DNA of 47,750 nt. It comes from an uncultured Butyricicoccus sp. GTDB lineage: Bacteria > Bacillota > Clostridia > Oscillospirales > Butyricicoccaceae. Positions 24,046-32,197 of the stretch are shown here, piece by piece. The translations under genes were made by a program, and so were the position numbers. The notes below the pieces were generated by a model. The model was not told the origin of the DNA, searched no databases, and saw only the letters and a list, made by a program, of their open reading frames with translations. Every line of letters starts with the position of its first letter. The stretch's first letter is position 1. Location: positions 1-47,750 of the forward strand of contig CALWUF010000058.1 of the NCBI GenBank assembly GCA_944384655.1, written 5' to 3'.

Positions 24046-25473
24046 TCATGCGTTGCTGCCGACAACCTGAACTTTAATCATGTTGGTCGTACCGGAAACG
24101 CCGATCGGGACGCCGGAAGTAATGACAGCAATATCGCCTTCTTTCATCAGTCCCTGATCCCTGGTGGTATCCAGGGCATGGTCGAACAGCTCAAATACAT
24201 TGTGCATTTCTCCAACCAGAACCGGTGTGACACCCCATACGAGATTGAGCTGATGTGCGACAGTTTTTGACGGCGTACAGCCAATGATATCACAATCCGG
24301 GCGATACCGTGCGACCATACGAGCCGAGCGTCCGGACTTGGTTACCGTAACAATCGCACGTGCATTCAGGTCATGTGCCGTCGTACAAGTCGCATGGCAG
24401 ATTGCATCCGTAATATCCGGATTTGCTTTTCTGTCGCGCACAAAGAAACGCTTGCGATAATCGATGTCCTGTTCTGTGCGCTCTGCAATACGCGCCATGA
24501 TCGTCAGCGCTTCAACCGGATACAAGCCGGCAGCGGTTTCACCAGACAACATGATGGCGCCTGTACCGTCATAAATTGCATTTGCAACGTCCGTGACTTC
24601 CGCACGGGTTGGACGCGGGTTCTTCATCATAGAATCCAACATTTGCGTGGCGGTGATAACCTGCTTACCTGCCAGCGTAACCTTTTTGATCAACAGCTTC
24701 TGAATTACCGGAACATCTTCTGCCGGAATTTCAACGCCCATATCTCCGCGGGCTATCATAACGCCTTCCGCAAGCGCAATAATGCCGTCAATATTTTCAA
24801 CACCCTGTTGGTTTTCAATCTTTGCAATGATATTGATGTCTTCGCCGCCATTTTCATCCAGCAGCATGCGAAGCTGCTGTACATCATCGGATGTGCGGAC
24901 AAATGATGCTGCCACATAATCAATACCCTGTTCAATACCGAACTTGATATCTTCTTTATCCTTGTCACTCAGATATGGAATGGACAGATGTACATCTGGC
25001 ACATTGATGCCCTTGTGGTTAGAAACCGCACCGTCGTTCAAGATCCGACACAGAATATCCTGTTCCTGTGTCTGCTCCACGCGCAGCTCAATCAGACCAT
25101 CGTCAATCAAAATACTCGTGCCCGCCTGTACATCCTGATACAGATCCGGGTACGTGATCTGAATTTTTTCCGGCGTACCCAGACAGGCGCGTGGGGTCAG
25201 GCGGATTCTTTCGCCCTTTTTCAGGAAAATCTTTCCGTCCTTCATATCGCCGGTACGGATCTCTGGTCCCTTGGTATCCAGCAAAATCGCAATGGGAAGT
25301 CCCAATTCCTCACGGACAGCTTTCAAGCGATCCATGCGCTGTTTGTGCTCCTCATGCGATCCATGCGAAAAGTTAAAGCGCGCAACATTCATACCAGCCT
25401 GCGCCATTTTCCGCAATACGTCGATGTCGTCAGTAGACGGTCCCATCGTACATATAATTTTCGTTTTTCTCAT
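24046..25473 (-). CDS. pyk: Pyruvate kinase
   Basis: A 475-aa glycolytic enzyme making pyruvate and ATP from PEP and ADP. Seen: TKIICTMGPSTDD, ARFNFSHGSHEEH, LLDTKGPEIRTG, the ALMIARGDMGVE-type active site (here VMIARGDMGVEIP), TATQMLDSM and RPTRAEVTDVANA. A normal allosteric C-domain follows, but the extra PEP-utiliser-like tail found in Bacillus is absent. Start ATG 25473 has GAGG 8 nt upstream. It is monocistronic with a leader of about 145 nt. Confidence 0.97.
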   Translation of the reverse strand: MRKTKIICTMGPSTDDIDVLRKMAQAGMNVARFNFSHGSHEEHKQRMDRLKAVREELGLPIAILLDTKGPEIRTGDMKDGKIFLKKGERIRLTPRACLGTPEKIQITYPDLYQDVQAGTSILIDDGLIELRVEQTQEQDILCRILNDGAVSNHKGINVPDVHLSIPYLSDKDKEDIKFGIEQGIDYVAASFVRTSDDVQQLRMLLDENGGEDINIIAKIENQQGVENIDGIIALAEGVMIARGDMGVEIPAEDVPVIQKLLIKKVTLAGKQVITATQMLDSMMKNPRPTRAEVTDVANAIYDGTGAIMLSGETAAGLYPVEALTIMARIAERTEQDIDYRKRFFVRDRKANPDITDAICHATCTTAHDLNARAIVTVTKSGRSARMVARYRPDCDIIGCTPSKTVAHQLNLVWGVTPVLVGEMHNVFELFDHALDTTRDQGLMKEGDIAVITSGVPIGVSGTTNMIKVQVVGSNA

Positions 25474-25626
25474 AACCAATACCTCACAAAAAACCTATGA
25501 ACATTTTGACCTCAAATGTCCGAATCCTGCACCAAATTTGATGCAGACTTGCCGAACAAACTCCCAATAAATTACAATTTTTTCGCAATCATTGGGATTG
25601 TCCCTATCCCCTAATATCCTAATCGG

Positions 25627-25655
25627 AGTATACCATATTGCACAAAATCAGTCAA
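25627..25655 (-). promoter_or_regulatory. pyk promoter
   Basis: TTGACT (25650-25655), 17 nt, TATACT (25627-25632) on the minus strand. Confidence 0.8.
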
Positions 25656-25757
25656 TTGATTTTATGCATGATTGACAAGATATTTACAATCTGATAACTA
25701 GCATGTTTCACCAACGATATTGTGTCCAATATTGTGCAATTTATGCCTGTTGTGGGC

Positions 25758-25793
25758 AGGAAAATACCCGGATGAAGCCAAAACTTCTCCGGG
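25758..25793 (-). terminator. Terminator of the HAD-IIA gene
   Basis: CCCGGATGAAG (25767-25777) pairs with CTTCTCCGGG (25784-25793), one bulge, followed by TATTTTCC on the minus strand. Confidence 0.7.
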
Positions 25794-25817
25794 CATTGTT
25801 TATAGAAAATATGATGT

Positions 25818-26600
25818 TTATTCCACTGCACCTGGGATTTCCCCAACGCCGGACAGCACAAGACGCGGGCGATATGGAAATTTGTCGATATCCTCCGCAG
25901 ATGTGACGCCGGACAGGACAAGTACCGTATCCAGACCAGATTCAATACCTGCAATCATATCCGTATCCATACGGTCGCCAACCATCGCAGCTTCTTCGGA
26001 ATGTACGCCCAGCATGCGTAGACCCGTGCGCATCATCAAGGGGTTCGGTTTGCCGACAAAATATGCCTTTTTGCCAGTTGCGCGTTCAATCGGAGCAATC
26101 AATGCACCACAGCCGGGCACAATACCGCTTTCAGTCGGACCGGTAATGTCGGAATTTGTGCCAATCAATTTGGCGCCTTTATTGACCAAACGGATGGCGC
26201 GCACAATATTGTCATAGCTGAACGATTCCGGCTCACCGATGACAACATAATCCGGATCCACTTCATTGACTGTGATACCTGCGGCAAACAGGGCATTCTG
26301 TAAGCCGTGATCGCCGACCACATAGGCGCTGCATCCCGGCGCCTGATTGCTGAGAAAACTCGCCGTTGCCAATGCGCTCGTATAAAAATGCGATTCATCT
26401 ACATCCAAACCCATACGCGCCAGCTTCTGCTGAAGTTCCTTGGGTGTATAGTGGCTGGAATTGGTCAGAAACAAGAAATGTTTGTTCTCCCGATGAAGCC
26501 AATCGACAAACTCACGCACGCCAGGCAAAATCTTATTGCCATGATAGATGACGCCGTCCATATCACAAATAAAACCGGATTTCTCTCTCAAACGATCCAT
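25818..26600 (-). CDS. HAD-IIA family sugar-phosphatase (NagD-like)
   Basis: A 260-aa haloacid-dehalogenase phosphatase. Motif I is FICDMDGVIYHGN with the nucleophile aspartate; motif II FLTNSSHY; the C2A cap lies between; motif III PNPLMMRTGL with its lysine just before; motif IV MVGDRMDTDMIAG. NagD-type enzymes dephosphorylate small sugar or nucleotide phosphates. It lies after the phosphate operon but is separated by a terminator and has its own promoter, so a link to phosphate starvation is not shown. Start ATG 26600 has AAGGA 8 nt upstream. Confidence 0.9.
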   Translation of the reverse strand: MDRLREKSGFICDMDGVIYHGNKILPGVREFVDWLHRENKHFLFLTNSSHYTPKELQQKLARMGLDVDESHFYTSALATASFLSNQAPGCSAYVVGDHGLQNALFAAGITVNEVDPDYVVIGEPESFSYDNIVRAIRLVNKGAKLIGTNSDITGPTESGIVPGCGALIAPIERATGKKAYFVGKPNPLMMRTGLRMLGVHSEEAAMVGDRMDTDMIAGIESGLDTVLVLSGVTSAEDIDKFPYRPRLVLSGVGEIPGAVE

Positions 26601-26657
26601 ACAGTCTTTCCTTCTTTCCATATTCAGAATAACCGTCAACTCAGACGATCTATATTC

Positions 26658-26686
26658 AAAGTATCAGAATGATAGGCACATGTCAA
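26658..26686 (-). promoter_or_regulatory. Promoter of the HAD-IIA gene
   Basis: TTGACA (26681-26686), 17 nt, TACTTT (26658-26663) on the minus strand. Confidence 0.6.
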
Positions 26687-26694
26687 CCACATAT

Positions 26695-26745
26695 ATAAAA
26701 ATTCCCTCATATATACAGCATATTTGCATAAATATATGAGGGAAT
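26695..26745 (-). terminator. Terminator of the pst-phoU-regulator operon
   Basis: 14-bp arms ATTCCCTCATATAT (26701-26714) and ATATATGAGGGAAT (26732-26745), then TTTTTAT on the minus strand. Confidence 0.82.
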
Positions 26746-26748
26746 CCA

Positions 26749-27423
26749 TCAGCCGATTTTATAACCAACACCACGAATGGTCTGAATTTTTGTGCCGTCA
26801 TCATCAATTTTTCGGCGCAGCGTATTGATGTGAATATCCACTGTGCGCGTTTCCACATCATATCCTGTGTCCCACACATGTTCCATGATGCTCTCACGCG
26901 TGACAACGCGTCCCTGATTTTCCAACAGAAACCACAACAGTTTAAATTCTTTGCGTGTCAGATGGATTTCTTCACCTCGAAGCGTAACAATATGGCTGTC
27001 TCCAAAAATGGACACATCTTCATATGTATAATGCTCCTCTGTACCTTCTTCATGCGCTCCTGTGCGCCGTGCAACCGCACGGATACGTGAAAGCAATTCG
27101 AGAATACCGAACGGTTTTGCCACATAATCGTCGGCACCGAGATCCAATCCAGTCACCTTATCCATTTCTGACGCCTTTGCTGTCAGCATGATGATGGGAA
27201 TGGATGCCGTTCGGTCGGATTCGCGCAAACGCTTTAAAATGGACAGTCCATTCTCACCGGGCAACATGATATCCAACAAGATCATATCAGGCAGTCGCGT
27301 GCGCATGGCCGCATTCAATTCTCGACCATTTTCAAAACCACTCGCTTCAAATCCATTGCCGCTGAGCGCATACAGCACCATGGTACGAATGCTTTCATCA
27401 TCCTCGACCAGATAGATGTTCAT
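26749..27423 (-). CDS. PhoB/PhoP-type (OmpR family) response regulator
   Basis: A 224-aa two-domain regulator. The receiver (1-120) has acidic D8/D9, phosphoacceptor D51 (LLDIMLP), T81 and K103 (VAKPF). The winged-helix output domain (about 130-224) contains TRKEFKLLWFLLENQGRVVT and RTVDIHINTLRRKI. It ends the pst-phoU operon, 20 nt after phoU, so it is most likely the phosphate-starvation activator. No histidine kinase gene is adjacent or anywhere in the window; the partner must be elsewhere. Start ATG 27423 follows GAGGTGAAGGG; a GTG three codons earlier is less likely. Confidence 0.9.
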   Translation of the reverse strand: MNIYLVEDDESIRTMVLYALSGNGFEASGFENGRELNAAMRTRLPDMILLDIMLPGENGLSILKRLRESDRTASIPIIMLTAKASEMDKVTGLDLGADDYVAKPFGILELLSRIRAVARRTGAHEEGTEEHYTYEDVSIFGDSHIVTLRGEEIHLTRKEFKLLWFLLENQGRVVTRESIMEHVWDTGYDVETRTVDIHINTLRRKIDDDGTKIQTIRGVGYKIG

Positions 27424-27443
27424 TCCCTTCACCTCATTGCATG

Positions 27444-28103
27444 TTATCCCAACACGCGGGTTTGTTTATGCGTGCCGGTGATAGAAAATTCAACCCACTC
27501 GGCAATATTCACTGCATGGTCGCCAATGCGTTCAAAATACTTGGCAATCATCATAATATCTATCGCCTGCTCTGCATCTTCCATGGATTCATGAATGCGC
27601 TCTACCAACACGGTGCGCGTCTCATCAAACAGGTTGTCAACAACGTCGTCATACTCAATCACAGCATGCGCTGCCGCAAGGTCGCGCGTAACAAATGCAT
27701 CGATGGAATCGCGTACCATTTTGATGGTCGCCTCCGCCATATAGGACAACTGTTCGGGCGCAACATACTTCGGCTTTTCACACAGGAACAGTGTGACCTC
27801 CGCAATATCCTCTGCAAGATCGCCAATGCGTTCCATATCAGTAATCATTTTGAGCGCAGTCGAAATTTCGCGCAGATCGCGCGCTACGGGCTGCTGCTGA
27901 AGCAACAACTTGAGGCACGTGCTCTCAATCTCGCGCTCCATCTGATCGACCTCTTTGTCGCCCGCCATGGTCATTTTTGCCAAATCCGCATCATATTTTT
28001 TCAGCGCCTCAACAGCACGGCTGATCGCAGTTTCCACGAGGGCTGCCATCGAAATCAGATCCTCGTGCATTTTGGTCAGTTCTTTGTCAAAACGGTTTCT
28101 CAT
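27444..28103 (-). CDS. phoU: Phosphate transport regulator PhoU
   Basis: A 219-aa protein of two three-helix PhoU repeats. Each carries the metal-binding E/DxxxD signature: ITDMERIGDLAEDIAE near residue 75-90 and KYFERIGDHAVNIAEW near the C-terminus. PhoU dampens the Pst transporter and the Pho two-component system when phosphate is plentiful. Start ATG 28103 has GGAGGG 7 nt before it; the open frame upstream overlaps pstB and is not coding. It is 13 nt after pstB. Confidence 0.96.
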   Translation of the reverse strand: MRNRFDKELTKMHEDLISMAALVETAISRAVEALKKYDADLAKMTMAGDKEVDQMEREIESTCLKLLLQQQPVARDLREISTALKMITDMERIGDLAEDIAEVTLFLCEKPKYVAPEQLSYMAEATIKMVRDSIDAFVTRDLAAAHAVIEYDDVVDNLFDETRTVLVERIHESMEDAEQAIDIMMIAKYFERIGDHAVNIAEWVEFSITGTHKQTRVLG

Positions 28104-28116
28104 TGTCAGCCCTCCA

Positions 28117-28869
28117 TTAGCCGAAACGTCCGGTAATATAATTTTCTGTTCTCTGATCCTTCGGCATGGAAAACAATTCTTCTGTGTTTTCAAATTCAAC
28201 GACTTCACCCAGCAGGAAGAATGCGGTCTTATCCGATACACGTGTTGCCTGCTGCATGTTATGCGTTACCATTACGATCGTATAATCTTTCTTCAGTTCC
28301 TGTACCAGATCCTCTACTTTCATCGTGGAAATCGGATCCAATGCGCTGGTCGGCTCATCCATCAACAACACTTCCGGCTGAATGGCAAGCGCGCGCGCAA
28401 TACACAATCTCTGCTGCTGTCCGCCGGACATACCCAATGCGCTCTTGTGCAGACGATCCTTCACTTCATCCCAGATCGCTGCGTCGCGCAAACTCTTTTC
28501 AACGATGGTATCCAACTTTGCCTTGTTCCGGATGCCATGCGTGCGCGGACCAAATGCAATGTTATCATAAATGCTCATCGGGAACGGATTCGGCTTCTGG
28601 AATACCATGCCGACACGGCGGCGCAGGATATTGACGTCCATACGGTCAAAGATATCTTCGCCGTCCAACAAAACGGTACCATCGATGCGGCAGCCTTCAA
28701 CCAGATCATTCATACGGTTGAGCGTCTTGAGCAACGTAGATTCACCGCAGCCGGAAGGTCCGATACATGCCGTGATCTCCTTTTCCGGTAGTTCCAAATT
28801 GATGTTCTTCAGCGCATGAAAATCGCCGTAATGCAGGTCAAGATTTTGAATGGAATATTTTACAGCCAT
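28117..28869 (-). CDS. pstB: Phosphate ABC transporter ATP-binding protein PstB, Walker A Lys replaced by Glu
   Basis: A 250-aa ATPase of the PstSCAB importer. The ABC signature MSGGQQQR, Walker [15 protein letters not shown]-loop [11 protein letters not shown] and H-loop VTHNMQQ are all intact. Walker A, however, reads GPSGCGEST: residue 43 is Glu (GAA at 28741-28743) where nearly all ABC ATPases have Lys. The change is one transition from AAA. If real, it should badly impair ATP binding and hydrolysis; no second pstB is in the window. A sequencing error or a strain mutation is also possible. Spacing to pstA is 12 nt. Confidence 0.95.
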   Translation of the reverse strand: MAVKYSIQNLDLHYGDFHALKNINLELPEKEITACIGPSGCGESTLLKTLNRMNDLVEGCRIDGTVLLDGEDIFDRMDVNILRRRVGMVFQKPNPFPMSIYDNIAFGPRTHGIRNKAKLDTIVEKSLRDAAIWDEVKDRLHKSALGMSGGQQQRLCIARALAIQPEVLLMDEPTSALDPISTMKVEDLVQELKKDYTIVMVTHNMQQATRVSDKTAFFLLGEVVEFENTEELFSMPKDQRTENYITGRFG

Positions 28870-28881
28870 AACAGACTCCTC

Positions 28882-29781
28882 TTACTTCTTTGTCAGCTTC
28901 CGCGCAATCAAAGCGGAAACAGTATTCATAACCAGTACAATGAGCAGCAGGACAACTGCGGTTGCATATGCCTGATCGGTGTGCAGACCCTCGCTGGACA
29001 GGCAATACATATGAACCGCCAGCGTACGACCGGAATCCAACAGGCTGGTCGGGATCTCCGTCGCCGTACCTGCTGTATACATGAGTGCAGCTGTTTCACC
29101 GACGACACGTCCAACTGCCAGAATGATACCTGCCAGGATACCCGGCATAGCGGATGGTACAACGATGCGGAAAACTGTGCGCAGTTTGCCTGCACCCAAA
29201 CCAAAACTTGCCTCGCGGTACATATCCGGTACAGCGAGCAATGCCTCTTCCGTGCTTCGCATGATGAGCGGAAGAATCATAATAGACAAGGTCAGCGCAC
29301 CTGACAGCAGTGACATCTCCCAGCCAATCTGCATAACGAAGAACAGCATGCCGAACAGACCGTAGACAATGGACGGAATGCCAGACAGTGTTTCCGTTGT
29401 CAAACGCATCAGTCCAACCAATTTATTGCCTTTTTTTGCATATTCAACCAGATAAACCGCAGTAAATACACTGATCGGGATGGCAACCAGCAACGAAAGC
29501 AATGTCATTTGCACCGTTGTGATAATGGAAGGCAGCATCGAACAGTTTTCCGATGTATATTCCAGTGAAAACAGATCAGGGGTCAGGTATGGAATACCCC
29601 GAATCAGAATGTAACCGATCAAAAACAACAGTACCGCGAATGTAAACAATGCCGCACCATACACAAGGACGCGCAGAAGCAGAGACTGAATCCCCTGTGT
29701 GGATTTTGGCTCAGAATCACGGCTGCCTGTACGCATGGTTTCACGCGCCAGAGATACTGCGCCGCCAGCAGAGTTCATCAT
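28882..29781 (-). CDS. pstA: Phosphate ABC transporter permease PstA
   Basis: A 299-aa inner membrane subunit with six hydrophobic segments. LTTETLSGIPSIVYGLFGML, MYREASFGLGAGKLRTVFRI (the EAA coupling loop to PstB) and AVGRVVGETAALMYTAG are PstA hallmarks. The first 35 residues are polar and longer than usual. The ATG overlaps the pstC stop by 4 nt (ATGA), coupling both permease subunits. Confidence 0.96.
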   Translation of the reverse strand: MMNSAGGAVSLARETMRTGSRDSEPKSTQGIQSLLLRVLVYGAALFTFAVLLFLIGYILIRGIPYLTPDLFSLEYTSENCSMLPSIITTVQMTLLSLLVAIPISVFTAVYLVEYAKKGNKLVGLMRLTTETLSGIPSIVYGLFGMLFFVMQIGWEMSLLSGALTLSIMILPLIMRSTEEALLAVPDMYREASFGLGAGKLRTVFRIVVPSAMPGILAGIILAVGRVVGETAALMYTAGTATEIPTSLLDSGRTLAVHMYCLSSEGLHTDQAYATAVVLLLIVLVMNTVSALIARKLTKK

Positions 29782-30644
29782 ACCTTTTCACCTCTCTTTT
29801 TAATCACTGCAAACGCAAAGTTAATGATCAGGATGAAGATAAACAGGATGACGCCTGTTGCAATGAGCGCCTCACGGTGCAGTCCTGTCGCATAGCCCAT
29901 CTCCAATACGATGTTCGCAGTCATGGTGCGGATGCCGCGGAGGATGCTGCTTGGCATGGCCGCCTGGTTACCGGCAACCATAATAACCGCCATAGTCTCG
30001 CCAATGGCACGACCAATGCCGAGTACAACGGCAGCAAGCAAACCGGATTTTGCCGCCGGAAGAACAGCGAAGAAAACGGAACGCTCATGCGTCGCGCCGA
30101 GTGCCAATGCACCTTCATAATAGCTGTTCGGGACAGCCCGGATGGAGGATTCACTCAAATTGATGACTGTCGGCAAAATCATAATGCCGAGCAGGACAGA
30201 TGCTGTCAGCATACTCACGCCAGTACATCCCGGGATATTGCGTGCGAGCGGAACCAAAACAACCAGTCCGAAAAATCCGTAAATGATAGATGGGATGCCT
30301 GCCATCAACTGAACCAGCGGTTCCAAAACGCTGTGCAGCTTCTTCGGGCAAAAGCGTGCGAGATATACCGCCGTCAATATACCGATCGGTACGCCGATGA
30401 TAACGGCACCCAATGTGACGCACAAGCTGCCCACAATCATCGGGAAAATACCGTAAGACGCAGGCTGGTTTTTCGGCGCCCACTTCGTTCCAAACAGGAA
30501 ATCAAAAAATCCGATTTCCTTCATCGCCGGAATGCCATTGGCAAACAGGAACACACAGATCAATACGACCGCGACAATGGACATGCATGCGCACAGGGCA
30601 AACAACCATGACATGCCGCGTTCCATAATTTTTTGTCGTTTCAT
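29778..30644 (-). CDS. pstC: Phosphate ABC transporter permease PstC
   Basis: A 288-aa inner membrane subunit, partner of PstA. Motifs: LFGTKWAP, the MAGIPSIIYGFFGLVVLVP block, YYEGALALGATHERSVFF (EAA loop) and GRAIGETMAVIMVAGN. Six hydrophobic segments are visible. Its ribosome site (GAGG) is modest. A stem-loop in the 83-nt gap after pstS may lower its expression relative to pstS. Confidence 0.96.
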   Translation of the reverse strand: MKRQKIMERGMSWLFALCACMSIVAVVLICVFLFANGIPAMKEIGFFDFLFGTKWAPKNQPASYGIFPMIVGSLCVTLGAVIIGVPIGILTAVYLARFCPKKLHSVLEPLVQLMAGIPSIIYGFFGLVVLVPLARNIPGCTGVSMLTASVLLGIMILPTVINLSESSIRAVPNSYYEGALALGATHERSVFFAVLPAAKSGLLAAVVLGIGRAIGETMAVIMVAGNQAAMPSSILRGIRTMTANIVLEMGYATGLHREALIATGVILFIFILIINFAFAVIKKRGEKV

Positions 30645-30683
30645 AAAAATCTAACCTCAAAAATATGTTCAGACATAACAGTT

Positions 30684-30714
30684 CCCCTCGACGGACAGTG
30701 CGTCCGCCGAAGGG
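30684..30714 (-). promoter_or_regulatory. Stem-loop between pstS and pstC
   Basis: CCC-TCG-CGGAC pairs with GTCCG-CGA-GGG across a five-base loop, with two mismatches. It lacks a T run. Such stems often stabilise the pstS part of the transcript against 3' decay; the role here is inference. Confidence 0.45.
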
Positions 30715-30727
30715 AGCTGCGCCTCAT

Positions 30728-31648
30728 TCAGCCAATTTCGCTCCAGTCGGTGGTTTCGCCAGTAAAGATGCTGCATACCTGCTCGGTGGACAGTTCCTCA
30801 ATCGGGTTTTCCGGATTGACGATGACTGCAATGCCGTCCAGTGCAATCTGAACCGGAGTCAAGGTTGCCAGCTCTTCCTCACTCAACTCACGGGACGCCA
30901 TACCGATGTCACATACACCCTCAATGGCGTAGTTCATGCCAGTGGTAGAGTCGGATTCCTGAATGGTGATATCAACATTCGCATTGATTGCTTCATATGC
31001 TTCCTTCAGCTTCTCCATAACCGGAGTAACAGAAGAAGAACCAGCAACTGTAATCTCACCAGTAGAACCATCGGAAGTGAACGCTTCTGCATCCTCATTC
31101 ACCTGGATGTAACCTGCCTCATTGACAACCGCCTGACCCTCTGCCGACAGGATGAAGTTCATAAAATCCTTTGTTGCGCCGGTCGGTTCGCCATTGGTTG
31201 CGATATTAAACGGACGGGATACTTTGTAGGTTCCGTTCAAAACATTTTCAGCGCTTGCCTCTGCACCGTCAATGGCGAGAACCTTGATGGAATCATTGAC
31301 AGAACCCAGAGATGCATAACCAATTGCATTTTTGTCACCGGCTACATTCTGCATCATGACCTGCGTCTGATTTGCGATAATCGCACTTGCAGTGGTGTTG
31401 TCAATCTTTTCATCACCATTCTCGGTCTGAATACCGAACAGTTCAACAAATGCACCACGTGTACCGGAGCCGTCCTCACGGGATACGACATTGATTGTAC
31501 CGCTCATGGAGGATGCAGTGGAGCCAGAACCCTGCGTCGTCTGTGTATCGTCATTGCTGCTACCGCCACAACCTGCGAGTGCACCCATCAGTACGATACC
31601 TGTCAACGTCATTGCGCCGAACTTTTTCATTGCCTTTGTAAATTTCAT
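30728..31648 (-). CDS. pstS: Phosphate-binding lipoprotein PstS
   Basis: A 306-aa extracytoplasmic solute-binding protein. The signal peptide ends in the lipobox LAGC with Cys27 as the lipid anchor (a substrate of Lgt). The phosphate-binding loops are visible: SREDGSGTRGAFVE, TGEITVAGSSSVTP and SDSTTGMNYAIEG with IGMASRELS. The order of the two lobes is notable: the ITVAGSSSVTP block, usually N-terminal, comes after residue 190, whereas the N-terminal part begins with the SREDGSGTR lobe. This is seen in the shorter clostridial PstS group. It is first in the operon and preceded by Pho-box-like repeats. Confidence 0.93.
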   Translation of the reverse strand: MKFTKAMKKFGAMTLTGIVLMGALAGCGGSSNDDTQTTQGSGSTASSMSGTINVVSREDGSGTRGAFVELFGIQTENGDEKIDNTTASAIIANQTQVMMQNVAGDKNAIGYASLGSVNDSIKVLAIDGAEASAENVLNGTYKVSRPFNIATNGEPTGATKDFMNFILSAEGQAVVNEAGYIQVNEDAEAFTSDGSTGEITVAGSSSVTPVMEKLKEAYEAINANVDITIQESDSTTGMNYAIEGVCDIGMASRELSEEELATLTPVQIALDGIAVIVNPENPIEELSTEQVCSIFTGETTDWSEIG

Positions 31649-31702
31649 GCTAAATTCCTTTCATGTGTTGGTTGTTCTCAATGTTTGCTATCAACAGTGT
31701 CT

Positions 31703-31731
31703 ATTCTAAACGCGCCGTGTAAAGTCATCTA
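31703..31731 (-). promoter_or_regulatory. pstS promoter (weak -35)
   Basis: TAGATG (31726-31731), 17 nt, TAGAAT (31703-31708) on the minus strand. The poor -35 fits an activator-dependent promoter. Confidence 0.55.
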
Positions 31732-31740
31732 CCGGCTTTT

Positions 31741-31824
31741 GGTAAAATGTTTGTAAATGCAAAAAATCATCCATTTTTTGCAAAATGAATGATTTATATC
31801 AAGAAAATGTAAGAACTTTGTAAA
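31741..31824 (-). promoter_or_regulatory. Pho-box-like hexamer repeats upstream of pstS
   Basis: On the minus strand TTTACA (31819-31824), CTTACA (31808-31813) and TTGATA (31797-31802) recur every 11 bp. A second group, TTTACA (31752-31757) and TTTACC (31741-31746), also has 11-bp spacing. The Firmicutes PhoP box is TTHAHA-type hexamers at 11-bp spacing. A perfect hairpin TGCAAAAAAT / ATTTTTTGCA (31758-31782) lies between the groups. The regulator encoded at 26749 is the likely binder. Confidence 0.65.
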
Positions 31825-31838
31825 ATAATCGAGTGTCA

Positions 31839-31934
31839 TCACTTTTCACTGTGCGGATGCTCGTCACCGAAAATCATGTCGTCGATGTCTGGACGTTTCG
31901 GATCCGCATGATAATAATCCCAAATCTGAATCAA
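31839..31934 (-). CDS. Small 31-aa ORF ahead of pstS
   Basis: A TTG-started frame of 31 codons ending in a double stop (TGA TGA). A near-ideal GGAGGTGA site ends 5 nt before TTG 31934. A sigma-A-like promoter is at 31994-32022. The peptide is acidic and aromatic: it begins MIQIWDYYHADPKRPDIDD and ends FGDEHPHSEK, with no hydrophobic segment or cysteine. I do not recognise a family. Between it and the pstS promoter I see only an AT-rich hairpin, so it may also feed into the pst operon. A short protein or leader peptide tied to phosphate response is possible. It could instead be a chance frame. Confidence 0.5.
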   Translation of the reverse strand: MIQIWDYYHADPKRPDIDDMIFGDEHPHSEK

Positions 31935-31993
31935 TGCACTCACCTCCCTGTCTTGCCTATTCTATGCCTCTTTCTCTTTCAGTTTCCTGTTAA

Positions 31994-32043
31994 AATCTAC
32001 AATACTGTCCGGGTAAAGTCAACCGGATTTTTCAAACTTTACC
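31994..32043 (-). promoter_or_regulatory. Promoter of the small ORF with overlapping inverted repeat
   Basis: TTGACT (32017-32022), 17 nt, TAGATT (31994-31999) on the minus strand. GGTAAAGT (32012-32019) and ACTTTACC (32036-32043) form an inverted repeat whose one arm covers the -35, so a regulator bound there would affect polymerase access. Confidence 0.55.
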
Positions 32044-32145
32044 GTAGATATACAAAGAAATTTCGCTTCCTTTGCATATTTCCTCTACTTGTCTGGTAAA
32101 TTTTACACAACATAGCCGTCGTTTTGCACGTTGCAAAGAAACGCC

Positions 32146-32174
32146 TTGTACGGTAGGATAGTATTACATACAAT
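32146..32174 (+). promoter_or_regulatory. Promoter of the SdpI-like gene
   Basis: TTGTAC (32146-32151), 17 nt, TACAAT (32169-32174), 23 nt before ATG 32198. Confidence 0.65.
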
Positions 32175-32197
32175 AACAATTGGAAAGGACGATTTCT

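Larger units (their letters stand above)
25474..25817. other. Intergenic region upstream of pyk
   Basis: It contains the pyk leader and promoter, the terminator of the HAD gene, and AT-rich DNA with two nearby ATATTGTG words (25719-25739). No coding signal is seen. The pyk leader shows no structure I can assign to a known riboswitch. Confidence 0.5.
31649..32197. other. Regulatory region between pstS and the SdpI-like gene
   Basis: This 549-bp stretch carries, on the minus strand, the pstS promoter, two groups of Pho-box-like hexamers, an AT-rich hairpin, a 31-codon ORF and its promoter with an inverted repeat. The plus-strand promoter of the SdpI-like gene lies at the far end. Each is listed separately. 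Confidence 0.6.

Noticed and set aside
25474..25626. pyk leader as a riboswitch
   Set aside because: The leader is long enough, but I see no conserved riboswitch core or terminator/antiterminator pair in it.
31758..31782. Perfect hairpin TGCAAAAAAT / ATTTTTTGCA as a terminator of the small ORF
   Set aside because: The stem is almost all A-T and is followed by TTTACA rather than a U tract, so I treat it as part of the regulatory DNA.
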